From: JAOXRU01 sp965247735
GTDB lineage: Bacteria; Bacteroidota; Bacteroidia; Flavobacteriales; Flavobacteriaceae
Reading direction: 5' to 3'
NCBI GenBank assembly: GCA_965247735.1
Contig: CBDFHN010000001.1
Span: 186,001-250,000, forward strand
DNA: 64,000 bases
The notes beneath the pieces are model-generated. The model worked only from the letters and a program-made list of their open reading frames with translations, made no database searches and was not told where the DNA came from. This document shows, in pieces, positions 8,346-17,629 of this stretch. The translations under genes were made by a program, and so were the position numbers. Every line of letters begins with the position of its first letter. Position 1 is the stretch's first letter.

Positions 8346-8740
8346 TGAGTACTGAAGACATTAAGGAAGAAGAGTTAAAAGCGATATTAAAAAGTATGGA
8401 GGTCTCAAAACCATCTGTGGATTTTGAGGCGAATGTTATGAATTTAATTCTTGAAGAAGAAAAGAAGCAAGTTTTAGCTCCATTAGTTTCTAAAAAGGGC
8501 TGGGCAGTAGCTGTGTTATTTGTTTTGGGAATTGTTACTGCCATGTATTTTATAGATATGGGGAGTTTTTCGGCTATTTCTTCTTTTGATTATAGTTTTT
8601 TAGAAAAAATTTCATTTAATCTTGATACTTCAATTGTTTTGTCAAAAACGGTTATTTATAGCTTGATCGGGTTATTTGTTGCATTTTTAATCCAGGTAGG
8701 ATTTATAAAAAATTATTATGTAAAGCAGTATAGAGTGTAA
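8345..8740 (+). CDS. Two-helix membrane protein, possible anti-sigma factor
   Basis: 131 aa. Acidic cytoplasmic N-terminal part (1-50), transmembrane helices at ~52-70 and ~99-119, and a short basic tail. Translationally coupled to the sigma gene (1-bp overlap). The N-terminal region (TEDIKEEELKAILKSMEV) would be the likely sigma-contact part if it acts as an anti-sigma factor, which is inferred from operon position only. The 176 bp downstream contain no recognisable gene. Confidence 0.65.
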   Translation: MSTEDIKEEELKAILKSMEVSKPSVDFEANVMNLILEEEKKQVLAPLVSKKGWAVAVLFVLGIVTAMYFIDMGSFSAISSFDYSFLEKISFNLDTSIVLSKTVIYSLIGLFVAFLIQVGFIKNYYVKQYRV

Positions 8741-8916
8741 TTATTTTGGTTGTCATTCTTAAAACATGCTGATGTGTTTCAGATGATATCTATCTGACAA
8801 AAAGTAGTGCTATAACAAGATAAAAAGATTTTAGTAGTCGTAGGTTAGGAAGTTGACCTTAGTAGTATTTTGGATTAAAAACTTCAATAAATCATTAAAA
8901 TCCCCGTATAGTTTTG

Positions 8917-10299
8917 CTAGTTTTTAAATTCAATATCGCTTGAGACGCTATCATTAGAATTATTCAATTGACCTCCTGAAGATGATTTTACAACTAATGT
9001 GAGGACATACTTTCCATCAGTATCTTTTTTTGGACTAAAAGAGGCATTTATTCCAATTGCACTTGAAGTACCTCCTTCAAAAAGACCTCCATTACCAATA
9101 TAAATAAACTTATGAAAGAAAATATTATTGCTATCATATTTCCATTCAGAATTATCTACCGTTCTTGATCCATGAGAAGTCAAGGTATTATCAAAATTAA
9201 TACTTAAGCAATTACTTTTTGCAAACCTAAATTCAACAGGGTTAGTGCCGTTAGAATCCTGATTTTCATACTCTCCAATAAGTACTTGAAAATCGATTTC
9301 TTCCGAATTTCTTAAAACATTAGTATTGCCCGAGTACAATGTTGGTATATAATCTGGAACTAAATTACAGATTGATATATTTGCTTCTCCATCTAGGTAT
9401 TTATTATTTATAGGGCTAGTATATGGAGCTGTAACTACTCTTCCATCAGAGCGTATTTTACCAGAACCATCTTCGAACATTGCGTCGTCAACATCACTAT
9501 ATTCGTTACCATCATTATTATCTGCAGTAACGGTGTTATATGCTTCATCTGCATCACTACAACCATCATTATCACTATCTAAGTCAATATAGTTAGACAT
9601 GTTGTCTCCATCTGTATCTCCATTACCTTCTATACTATCTAATATACCATCATTATCTGAATCCAAATCTATATAGTTCGGAATTCCATCTAAATCAGTA
9701 TCCTTAGAAGTGGAGAAAGTAATAGCTTTAATACTTATACTTGTATTTGCACTTTGACCAACAGCTGGTGAACTAATATTAAAACTAGCATATGCAATGG
9801 CTTGAATATCAGTTGCAATAATTTCTACAGTTTCGAATCTATAAGTAGTTTGAGTCGTGTTTCCAGAAAAATTTACACTATTATTTCGAACAAGCCCTCC
9901 CGAAAGTGAAGTTCTTGCACTACCTCTGGTACTTTCGTTATTGCTAATTCGTACGTTCATAGTTACAGAATAGATGTTACCAATTGCAAGTCCAGTAATA
10001 CGAGCACGACCATAACCAGAGAGAGAGAAACATGATGAGCCAGTAGTTCCATAAGCACTAACACTACCTGGACTAAAAGTAGTTTTTGCACCAGCCGCAT
10101 AACATCCTTCATATTTTGATATTTCTGTAAATACAATGCTTGATGAGGGTGAGATATTTTTAACTAAGCCTTCATCTCCATTACTTATACCGTCTCCATC
10201 ACAATCTCCTTCTAAAGATGTGTCAGCACATGGTGTTTGTCCGTATGTCCAGATGTTTATAAAACAAAAAATAAATAGGAATATGCCTTTCTTTATCAT
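8917..10299 (-). CDS. Secreted thrombospondin type-3 repeat protein
   Basis: 460 aa with a signal peptide (1-20, ending TYGQ). Residues ~25-45 (DCDGDGISNGDEG) and ~205-275 carry thrombospondin type-3 calcium-binding repeats (DTDLDGIPNYIDLDSDNDGI and two more). The segment between (~45-200) resembles a beta-sandwich ligand domain; ~310-460 is unclassified. No T9SS sorting domain is evident at the C-terminus (it ends SSDIEFKN), so the anchor is unclear. Probably an exported calcium-stabilised surface protein. Monocistronic. Confidence 0.75.
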   Translation of the reverse strand: MIKKGIFLFIFCFINIWTYGQTPCADTSLEGDCDGDGISNGDEGLVKNISPSSSIVFTEISKYEGCYAAGAKTTFSPGSVSAYGTTGSSCFSLSGYGRARITGLAIGNIYSVTMNVRISNNESTRGSARTSLSGGLVRNNSVNFSGNTTQTTYRFETVEIIATDIQAIAYASFNISSPAVGQSANTSISIKAITFSTSKDTDLDGIPNYIDLDSDNDGILDSIEGNGDTDGDNMSNYIDLDSDNDGCSDADEAYNTVTADNNDGNEYSDVDDAMFEDGSGKIRSDGRVVTAPYTSPINNKYLDGEANISICNLVPDYIPTLYSGNTNVLRNSEEIDFQVLIGEYENQDSNGTNPVEFRFAKSNCLSINFDNTLTSHGSRTVDNSEWKYDSNNIFFHKFIYIGNGGLFEGGTSSAIGINASFSPKKDTDGKYVLTLVVKSSSGGQLNNSNDSVSSDIEFKN

Positions 10300-10664
10300 A
10301 TTATAAATTTGTTAATCTTTGACATTTTTTCAGTAATCTAATACGGAAACGCTATTGATCAATTGTATCATAACAGATTACCTATATAGTATCAAAAATG
10401 GGTGTAAGCCAATTGTTTATATTTTATCATGGAAGATTATAATTTGTTACGATATTAATATTTCCCTTGTTTAACTAAAAACTAATGTTGTTAACAGGTT
10501 AATTCCTGTTGTAAATAGGTTAATTCTTAGTGTAAAGAAATCTTTTTCCTACTTTAAATTTTGCATTAATAAAAGTAATTATGGATTTTTCTTTTTTTTG
10601 ATTGTTTACACGTTGTTTTTCAGCTTTATATGAGAATGATAAAGAAGTTGTTTTTTTGAATCAT

Positions 10665-10713
10665 CGATGAATGGCACTTAATACAGCTGTATTAAATCCG
10701 ATGAAATGCACTT
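10665..10713. promoter_or_regulatory. Perfect 18-bp palindrome flanked by 15-bp direct repeats
   Basis: TTAATACAGCTGTATTAA (10678-10695) is its own reverse complement. It is flanked by CGATGAATGGCACTT (10665-10679) and CGATGAAATGCACTT (10699-10713), a direct repeat with two mismatches and a 34-bp period. A related dyad, TAATACA-TC-TGTATTA, occurs at 40772-40787. The shape suits a dimeric regulator's operator upstream of the small secreted protein, but no regulator can be named. Confidence 0.45.
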
Positions 10714-10811
10714 TATCGAGAAAGAAATACCGTTAATCATTTAACGAAACAAGTCAACTTATAATAACTGGCTTTAGGCGAAAATAAAGGGATAAAGGCT
10801 CTGTTAGCACT

Positions 10812-10819
10812 TAACTTTG
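10812..10819 (+). promoter_or_regulatory. Promoter -7 box of small exported protein
   Basis: TAACTTTG matches TAnnTTTG, 20 bp before the ATG at 10840. No good -33 TTG at the usual spacing. Confidence 0.4.
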
Positions 10820-10839
10820 TACCAACAAATAGCCTAAGA

Positions 10840-11106
10840 ATGAAAACTTTTTTATTATATATTGCAATTGCAACATTTACTTTTACTACTCAAGCACAAG
10901 ATGAAACTATAATTTTATCTCAGCAAGAAAAAGTAATAGTGGTTAGCAAATCTGCAAAAGTTATTCAGATCGAGGAAATGAATTCTACTGTTAAACATAA
11001 TACTTCAAAAATTATTAATAGTGTTGCTAGAGTTCATAAAAATAAAAACTATAAAGTTATTAAAGCTTTAAATTTCAGAACAAAGAAAAAGTCTTTAATG
11101 GCTTAG
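10840..11106 (+). CDS. Small exported protein of unknown function
   Basis: 88 aa. A signal peptide (1-19, MKTFLLYIAIATFTFTTQAQ) is followed by a lysine-rich, mostly polar mature part of ~69 residues with no cysteine and no family I recognise. It stands alone between two long non-coding stretches, with a TAnnTTTG box 20 bp upstream and an 18-bp palindrome further up. The signal peptide and promoter support a real gene; the role is unknown. Confidence 0.6.
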   Translation: MKTFLLYIAIATFTFTTQAQDETIILSQQEKVIVVSKSAKVIQIEEMNSTVKHNTSKIINSVARVHKNKNYKVIKALNFRTKKKSLMA

Positions 11107-11752
11107 TCTCTTCTTTCTCTAAAAAAAAACTGAATAATAGTACAAAGTAAAATAAAGACATTTCTTGTCTTAGCTGCAATATTAGAAAAAGACTCGTATT
11201 TACATCTTACTTTTTAAATCTATAAAAATCTATCAGTTTACTTCACTAGATACACTTATCTGAGTACCAAATTTAACCTTACCAATTTTTGCCCAATGTA
11301 TTAGATCCGATGTATTTCTAATATTTTAGTAAATTCATGGTCTTAAAGGATTTACTTATAAATTGCGATAATAAAATCAAGATTGATATATTAAAAACGC
11401 ATTGCATTTTTGATCTGTTATCCAGAAATATTTATTATAAACGTTTAGCGCACTACTGATTTCTGATCATTAAAACCTATTTTAATCTCCTTTTAGGGTT
11501 GAAATGGTTAGTTGGGAAGCATTTAGGAAGGTTTTTATTTTTAGTAAGAAATACTGTCAAGAAATTGGTAAGACGTAATTCACAGTGTTCTTTACGATTA
11601 TCTACTTTTAGGTAAAATAATCAACTAATAGTTGATGTAAATACGTGATCAATAATTTAGACCTAAGGGAAGGAAATTTGTTGTTGGATTTTTTATTCTA
11701 GGGGAGAAGCATAAGGAGTTAAACTCCATATACACAATTAGAAAATGGTGAA
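11107..11752. other. Long intergenic region without a recognised gene
   Basis: About 650 bp with many stops in all frames and no RNA motif I recognise. It separates the small exported protein from the terminator of the downstream convergent OmpA-family gene. Confidence 0.6.
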
Positions 11753-11788
11753 TAAAAAAAGAGACTATTGGTTTTCCAATAATCTCTT
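11753..11788 (-). terminator. Terminator of PorE-like gene 1
   Basis: Long hairpin, AAGAGACTATTGG paired with CCAATAATCTCTT (one A/C mismatch), loop TTTT, followed on the minus strand by T7. Confidence 0.85.
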
Positions 11789-11835
11789 TTGATAATTTGG
11801 TAGGCTTACTTGAACACTAACTCAATATTTTGGTT

Positions 11836-13758
11836 TTATTTTATTTGAACAATAGGGAATTCTGACCTTCTGTTTAATTCTAATTCTTCAGGCGTACAAT
11901 CTTCTTTACTCGTACACTCATTTATAGGTCTTCGTTTTCCAAAGCCTTCATAAGACAGGATTCTATATTTTGGAACACCATGGTCAATTAAATAATCATA
12001 AGTAGATTTGGCTCTTTTTTTAGATAAATTATCATTGTATCTATTACTACCAACTGGGTCAGTATGAGACTCTAATCGAATAATCATTTGTTTGTAGGTA
12101 ACTGTCATTAGTTTTACAACTTTATCTAACTCTAATGCTGCATCTGGCCTTATATTACTTTTATCATAGTCGAAGTATATTTTGTTAAGATCGGCTAGTA
12201 TTTTTAAATCTAGTACAGGATCTAAGGTAACATCTTGTATTTCTTCTTTGGCACTATAAGGAGTTGTATAGGTATTAAAAAAGGTATTTTTATGTGGATG
12301 TGTTTTTCTAACCGCTTCAATCATATAGTTTTTATTTCTATCGACTTCAACTATTTGATATTTTCCATTTGCATCTGTTGTAGTTTGTTTCACAACCTGA
12401 TTGGTAGCTTGGTCGTAAAGCGTAATAGTAACATTGCTTAATGGTTGCTTGTTTACTCCATCTATTACAGTACCTTTTAGTGTTAATGAAGGCTGAAACT
12501 TAAACCTGTAAATATCATCTGCTCCTTTTCCTCCTTCACGATTAGAACTTACATAACCATCGCTAGAATCAGAAAGCTCAAAATAGGCAAAATCATCACT
12601 AGTACTATTTAGTGGTTTTCCAAGGTTAATAACATCTATATAATTTCCATCTTTATCAGTAAGTGCAGAAAAAACATCTAATTGACCATAACCAACATGT
12701 CCTTCTGAAGAGAAAAACAATTTACCTTCTCTGTTTACAAACGGAAACATTTCGTCTTCACTTGTATTTACAACAGGACCAGCATTTTTTGGAGAGGAAA
12801 TTTTTCCTCTTTCTCCAATAGAAGCATAGTAAATGTCTTTACCACCATATCCACCTGGTTTATCAGAGGTAAAAAACAACGTTTTCCCATCTGGACTTAT
12901 TGCAGGATGTGTTATGGAATATTCATCTCTATTTATATTAATACTTAAATTAACAACCCATTTATTGTTAATCAGTTTTGCACGGTATATTTTTAGGTGT
13001 GTAATATTTTCTTCTCCACTACCTTTTTTATTTTTATAATAATTATTCCGAGTAAAATAAACTTCAGTACTGTCATTTATAAAAACTAAAGAACTTTCAT
13101 GAAACTTTGTATTGATATCTCCCGAAATACGTTTTGGTTTATCATTTCCAAAATTTGGATTTACTTTAAAAATATCTAATAAAGGTTCTTCATTCCATCC
13201 GTAAAGCTTTCCACTTTTTTCATCAACCCTTGAAGAGGCAAAATATAAGTTCCCATTACTATCTGCAGAAACCCCAAAATCGCTTTGAGGTGAATTTAGA
13301 TCTGTAGTAAAAATTTCGTATCGTTCTCTACTATTAAAAACAATTGAAGCGATATTACCGTCCTTTAAATATCTTTTGAGTAAAGGATCGTTTTCATGTA
13401 GCTTTTGATATTTTTTTAACCACTTTTTAGATTCTTTAAGATTATCTATACTTCTCAGTGCCATGGCATACTTTAAGTAATAATCTGGTGGTATAGATTT
13501 ATCATTTATTATGGCTTCAAAATGTGGAATTGCTTTTTTATATTGCCTAAGCAGTAAAAAACATTCAGCAAGTCTACCATGTGCATAATTTGGATAAAAA
13601 TCATTTTTCACCATTTTTTCATAATCAACAATAGCTTTTACATAAGAGAATTTGCTAAAGTAATAATCGGCTCTACTTTGTGCGCCATATTGTGACGTTG
13701 CTAGATTAGCAGACAAAAGAAAGCTAGTTAGTATAAAAAAATTAATAATTTGTTTCAT
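11836..13758 (-). CDS. PorE-like OmpA-family protein (TPR, beta-propeller, CRD, OmpA)
   Basis: 640 aa. Signal peptide (~1-22), TPR-like helices (~25-130), WD40/PD40-type propeller (~150-405; motifs HPAISPDGKTLFFTSDKPGG, SEDEMFPFVN, LFFSSEGHVGYGQLDVF), carboxypeptidase-regulatory-like domain (~410-510) and a C-terminal OmpA peptidoglycan-binding domain (~520-635; IYFDYDKSNIRPDA, LESHTDPVGSNRYNDNLSKKRA). This is the domain order of Porphyromonas PorE, a T9SS-associated protein linking outer-membrane components to peptidoglycan. It is highly similar to the protein at 14725-16677 and lies ~970 bp beyond it on the same strand, separated by a CAP gene on the other strand. It has its own terminator. 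An accessory role for T9SS adhesins is inferred. Confidence 0.85.
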   Translation of the reverse strand: MKQIINFFILTSFLLSANLATSQYGAQSRADYYFSKFSYVKAIVDYEKMVKNDFYPNYAHGRLAECFLLLRQYKKAIPHFEAIINDKSIPPDYYLKYAMALRSIDNLKESKKWLKKYQKLHENDPLLKRYLKDGNIASIVFNSRERYEIFTTDLNSPQSDFGVSADSNGNLYFASSRVDEKSGKLYGWNEEPLLDIFKVNPNFGNDKPKRISGDINTKFHESSLVFINDSTEVYFTRNNYYKNKKGSGEENITHLKIYRAKLINNKWVVNLSININRDEYSITHPAISPDGKTLFFTSDKPGGYGGKDIYYASIGERGKISSPKNAGPVVNTSEDEMFPFVNREGKLFFSSEGHVGYGQLDVFSALTDKDGNYIDVINLGKPLNSTSDDFAYFELSDSSDGYVSSNREGGKGADDIYRFKFQPSLTLKGTVIDGVNKQPLSNVTITLYDQATNQVVKQTTTDANGKYQIVEVDRNKNYMIEAVRKTHPHKNTFFNTYTTPYSAKEEIQDVTLDPVLDLKILADLNKIYFDYDKSNIRPDAALELDKVVKLMTVTYKQMIIRLESHTDPVGSNRYNDNLSKKRAKSTYDYLIDHGVPKYRILSYEGFGKRRPINECTSKEDCTPEELELNRRSEFPIVQIK

Positions 13759-14146
13759 GTACTTTTGAGTTGGTTAAGAAAACAATTTTATACAAATTAA
13801 TAAATAGTAGCATTTGATATCCTAGTTATGTAGTCTAATTACTAGTTATCATCGGTACGTAACCAAATAGGTACGTTAAAAAGCAATCTTATGAATGCAT
13901 GCTGTTTAATCTGATAAAACGCTGAAATTTGACATAAATGAGCTGTACATTTTAGTATTTTTTTTAGTACAGATTATTTTATCATATTTTTTGTAGCTAA
14001 AATAGTCTTAATATGTGGGATTAAGCTTGTTTTTTAAACAAAATTCAAGTTCAACTATGTATTTAATCGAATAATTTGGTGATTTAACCCTATGATTTGA
14101 TTTTTAATTTTATATTAGTACTGATTAATGCCCTATCCCAAACTTT
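13759..14146. other. Divergent intergenic region
   Basis: 388 bp between the PorE-like gene 1 start and the CAP-protein start. AT-rich, with no reading frame or RNA I can support. It must hold promoters for both directions, but I see no convincing TAnnTTTG box. Confidence 0.5.
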
Positions 14147-14635
14147 ATGAAATTATTTTTTAAACCTATATTGACAAGTATATTATTGTTTTCTAGTATT
14201 TCTTGTACTTCAGATTCCATAGCAGAAGAGGATGCTTTGCTAGGTACTGAAAAGACAAATTATACGCCTTTAGAATTGAGAGTTTTGGATCTTATAAACG
14301 CTCATAGAGTTACAATTGGTTTGACAAATTTAGAAAAACTGAATAATATTTCTGGTGAGGCAGCGCTTCATAATGACCATATGATAAGTTATAAAGAAGC
14401 ATGTCATGATTTCTTTTTTGAGCGCAAGCAAAAATTGCAACAAGTTACTGGTGCAATTGATGTTGTAGAAAATGTAGCTTTTGCTTTTAGCAGTGCAGAT
14501 GCAGTAGTTGCAGCTTGGATAAGAAGTGGTAAGCATAAAGAAGCAATTGAAGGGAATTATACTCATTTTGGAATTTCTGCCAAGAAAAATGAAGAAGGGA
14601 AATACTATTTTACCAATATATTTATAAAAAAGTAA
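14147..14635 (+). CDS. CAP-domain (SCP/PR1-like) lipoprotein
   Basis: 162 aa. Residues 1-20 form a lipoprotein-type signal (hydrophobic stretch ending SSISC). Residues ~43-160 match the CAP/SCP superfamily: LELRVLDLINAHRVTIGL at the start, ALHNDHMISYKEACHD in the middle, ENVAFAFSSADAVVAAWIRS and HFGISAKKN...YYFTNIFIKK at the end, in the same order as in bacterial YkwD-like proteins. The family is widespread in bacteria without a settled enzymatic function. Located between two PorE-like genes on the opposite strand. Confidence 0.88.
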   Translation: MKLFFKPILTSILLFSSISCTSDSIAEEDALLGTEKTNYTPLELRVLDLINAHRVTIGLTNLEKLNNISGEAALHNDHMISYKEACHDFFFERKQKLQQVTGAIDVVENVAFAFSSADAVVAAWIRSGKHKEAIEGNYTHFGISAKKNEEGKYYFTNIFIKK

Positions 14636-14664
14636 GCTTTACGTTAGTTAATATCGAAAAAATA

Positions 14665-14695
14665 AAAGGCTATGAACATAATATTCATAGCCTTT
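14665..14695. terminator. Bidirectional terminator
   Basis: 12-bp perfect stem AAAGGCTATGAA / TTCATAGCCTTT with a 7-base loop between the convergent CAP gene and PorE-like gene 2. Confidence 0.85.
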
Positions 14696-14724
14696 GTTGT
14701 TTTACAAAATTATGACTTTTTCCT

Positions 14725-16677
14725 TTAAGGGTTTTTAGCAAGACTATCTATGCTATACCCTTCTTTTAATTGAATAATTGGAAATTCTGTCCTTCTATTT
14801 AGTTCTAACTTTTCTGGGCCACAATCTCTTTTACTGGTACATTCATTAATCGGTTTTCTTTTTCCAAAACCATTATATGAAAGAATATGATTTTTAGAAA
14901 CACCATTTTCTATAAGGTAGTCGTATGTAGATTTTGCCCTTCTTTGAGATAAAGCATCATTGTATTTGTGACTTCCTACAGGATCTGTATGTGATTCTAA
15001 CCTGATGATCATTTCGGGGTAGGTAACTGTCATTAATTTTACAACTTTATCAAGTTCTATGGCAGCATCTGGTCTAATATTACTTTTGTTAAAATCGTAA
15101 TAGATTTTATGCAAACCTGCTAGTATTTTTAAATCTAATACTGGTTCCAAAATAATATCTTGCCTTGTAATTCTAGCTGAATTTGAAGATTTGTAGGTAG
15201 AAAAATATACATTTTTATGTGGGTGTGTTTTACGTACCGCTTCAACCATATAATTTGTTTTTCGTTCTACAAATATTTTATAGTATCCATGTTTATCGGT
15301 ATAAACTTCAGCAACCTTTGTATTGGTATTTTGATTGATTAATGTAATAAGGACACTATCCAGTGGTTGTTCGTTTATAGCATCAGTTACAAGACCTTCA
15401 ACTGCTAGTGATGGTTGAAAATTAAATTTGTAGATATCGTCTCCTCCTTTACCACCTTCTCTGTTAGAACTAATGTATCCGCTAATACCATTTCTAAGCT
15501 CATAAAAAGCGAAGTCATCACTGGCACTGTTTAGTGGAGTTCCAAGGTTGATAACATCAATAAATTCTTCTTCTTGATTGGTAATGGCAGAAAAAACATC
15601 TAATTGGCCAAAGCCAACATGTCCGTCTGAAGAAAAGAATAGTTTTCCTTCACTATTGATAAAAGGGAACATTTCGTTTCCTTCCGTGTTTACTGTAGGA
15701 CCAGCATTGATAGGACGTCCAATTTTTCCTCTAGAACCTAATTCTGAGTAATAAATATCTGATCCTCCTAGTCCACCAGGCATATCTGAGGTATAATATA
15801 GTCTCTTACCGTCTGGACTTAATGCAGGGTGGCCTGTAGAAAAATGATCACTATTTATCGGTAAGCTTTTATTAACTAACCATTCACCATCTATTAATTT
15901 TGCTCGATATATTTTAAGGTTGTTTTCATTTTTTTTACTCATTCCTTCTTTTTTCTTATAGAAGTTATTTCGAGTAAAATAAACAACAGTACTATCTTTG
16001 GCAAAAACTAAAGAACTTTCATGATATTTGGTATTGATGTTACCAATAACACGTTCTGGATTGCTTGTGTTTTCGGCATTTACTTTATAAATATCTAGCC
16101 ATGCCTCTTCATTCCAACCATAAATTTTATCGGTTTTTTTGTTTATTCTAGAGGAAGAGAAATACAACTCGTTATTTTTGATAAATACCCCGAAATCACT
16201 TTCAGGAGAATTAAAATCTACTTCATTAAGTGCATAGCGCTCTCTACTATTAAAAACTACAGATGCCAAACTACCGTTTTTTAAGAAACGTTTTAGACGA
16301 GAATCATTTCTATTGTATTTTTGGTATTTTTTCATCCATTTTTTAGCGCCTTCTTTGTCATTAATACTTCTTAATGCCATAGCATATTTGAAATAGTAAT
16401 CGGTAGGGATGTCATCGTTATTAATAATGGCTTCAAAATGAGGAATTGTCTTTTTAAAGTCTCTAATTAATAAATAGCATTCCGCTAATTGACGGTGTGC
16501 ATAATTAGTTTTAAAATCAGCATCAACCATTTTTTGATATTCTTCAATAGCTTTTACATATGAAAATTTACTGAAGTAATAGTCTCCTCTTTTTTGCACC
16601 ATATATTGTGCATTTGCAGTATAAGCAAATAGTGCGATAAGGATAAAAAGGACGTAATGTGTGGCTTTTTGTATCAT
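14725..16677 (-). CDS. PorE-like OmpA-family protein, partner of the giant adhesin
   Basis: 650 aa, same layout as its paralogue: signal peptide (~1-23), TPR helices (~25-130), PD40-type propeller (~150-410; HPALSPDGKRLYYTSDMPGG, LFFSSDGHVGFGQLDVF), carboxypeptidase-regulatory-like domain (~415-510), OmpA domain (~520-635; IYYDFNKSNIRPDA, LESHTDPVGSHKYNDALSQRRA) plus a 12-residue tail. It starts 15 bp after the SprF-like gene, which starts 25 bp after the giant adhesin, so the three form one operon. By analogy with Porphyromonas PorE-PorP it should tie the SprF-like protein to peptidoglycan during adhesin export or surface movement; this is inference. Confidence 0.88.
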   Translation of the reverse strand: MIQKATHYVLFILIALFAYTANAQYMVQKRGDYYFSKFSYVKAIEEYQKMVDADFKTNYAHRQLAECYLLIRDFKKTIPHFEAIINNDDIPTDYYFKYAMALRSINDKEGAKKWMKKYQKYNRNDSRLKRFLKNGSLASVVFNSRERYALNEVDFNSPESDFGVFIKNNELYFSSSRINKKTDKIYGWNEEAWLDIYKVNAENTSNPERVIGNINTKYHESSLVFAKDSTVVYFTRNNFYKKKEGMSKKNENNLKIYRAKLIDGEWLVNKSLPINSDHFSTGHPALSPDGKRLYYTSDMPGGLGGSDIYYSELGSRGKIGRPINAGPTVNTEGNEMFPFINSEGKLFFSSDGHVGFGQLDVFSAITNQEEEFIDVINLGTPLNSASDDFAFYELRNGISGYISSNREGGKGGDDIYKFNFQPSLAVEGLVTDAINEQPLDSVLITLINQNTNTKVAEVYTDKHGYYKIFVERKTNYMVEAVRKTHPHKNVYFSTYKSSNSARITRQDIILEPVLDLKILAGLHKIYYDFNKSNIRPDAAIELDKVVKLMTVTYPEMIIRLESHTDPVGSHKYNDALSQRRAKSTYDYLIENGVSKNHILSYNGFGKRKPINECTSKRDCGPEKLELNRRTEFPIIQLKEGYSIDSLAKNP

Positions 16678-16692
16678 ACTAAGTTAATTTTA

Positions 16693-17604
16693 TTAGAAAT
16701 ATCTTGGTGATTTATAAATTCCTTTTTTCTTACGAGGAATTTCATAGATTAATAAAAATTCATGTGTACCAGAAGTATATGGTCTTATGTCTCCAGTAGG
16801 TAAATCGTATGCATACCCAATTCTAACACTATCACTAACTTGGAAATCTACAATAGCACCAAGTGATGTTGCGTGGTTAAATCTATAGGAAGCACCAATC
16901 CAGAGTTTTTCATAAAAAAGAAAATTTGCGGTCATGTCATAAGATGCAGGGGCTCCACTGGTAAATTTTGCCAATACAGTTGGTTTAAATTTTGTATCTG
17001 GAGAGATATCAAATACCATTCCTCCAATGGCGTAATAGCTAATACGTTCCAGGGCTTCAAACTGTTCGTTGTTTAGTCTTGCGCTTAATATTCTAGGTGT
17101 AGAAATACCAGCAAACCATCTATCTGAACCTAAATAGAATCCTACTCCTAAGTTTGGCGACCACTGCGCTAGTGTTTCATCTCCATTATATTGTGGATCG
17201 TTTGGATCTGGACTGTCTAGTTTGTAATGTGTAAATCCAGCTTTAAGTCCAAAAGACATTTTTATCTCTCTGCTTAAGGGTAGGCTATAAGAGAAATCAC
17301 CATAGATATAATTGGTGTTTTCATCACCTAAATTATCATTTATATAGGATATTCCAAGTCCTATTTTTTCATTCTTTAATGGTGTATGGATTGAGAAGGT
17401 ACTTGTTTGTGGGTTTCCTTCTAATCCAGACCATTGGTTACGATGCAATAATACAGCACTAAGTGTTTCTCTACTTCCTGCATAGGCGGGATTTATAGAG
17501 ATGGTGTTGTACATGTATTGTGTAAACTGTGGCAACTGTTGTGCGCTTGCAAATGATGCAATACAGCTAGCAATAATGAATACAGATTTTTTGAACACTT
17601 TCAT
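16693..17604 (-). CDS. PorP/SprF-family type IX secretion membrane protein
   Basis: 303 aa from the start MKVFKKSVFIIASCIASFASAQ, a clean signal peptide; an upstream in-frame ATG at 17658 would add 18 unlikely residues overlapping the adhesin gene, so it is rejected. The mature protein is an outer-membrane beta-barrel of the PorP/SprF family (early motif QFTQYMYNTISINPAYAGSRE, then HRNQWSGLEGNPQT, and the closing RIGYAYDLPTGDI...SGTHEFLLIYE). In Flavobacterium johnsoniae SprF is needed to export the mobile adhesin SprB, whose gene lies just upstream, exactly as here. Expected to bind the type-B C-terminal domain of the 5158-aa neighbour. Confidence 0.92.
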   Translation of the reverse strand: MKVFKKSVFIIASCIASFASAQQLPQFTQYMYNTISINPAYAGSRETLSAVLLHRNQWSGLEGNPQTSTFSIHTPLKNEKIGLGISYINDNLGDENTNYIYGDFSYSLPLSREIKMSFGLKAGFTHYKLDSPDPNDPQYNGDETLAQWSPNLGVGFYLGSDRWFAGISTPRILSARLNNEQFEALERISYYAIGGMVFDISPDTKFKPTVLAKFTSGAPASYDMTANFLFYEKLWIGASYRFNHATSLGAIVDFQVSDSVRIGYAYDLPTGDIRPYTSGTHEFLLIYEIPRKKKGIYKSPRYF

Positions 17605-17629
17605 TTTTATAAAATTTAATTTGGAGCAA

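Larger units (their letters stand above)
10300..10839. other. 540-bp intergenic region with palindromic site
   Basis: No coding sequence supported. It holds repeated GGTTAATTC elements near 10498-10532, the palindrome and direct repeats at 10665-10713, and a promoter box at 10812-10819. Confidence 0.6.
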
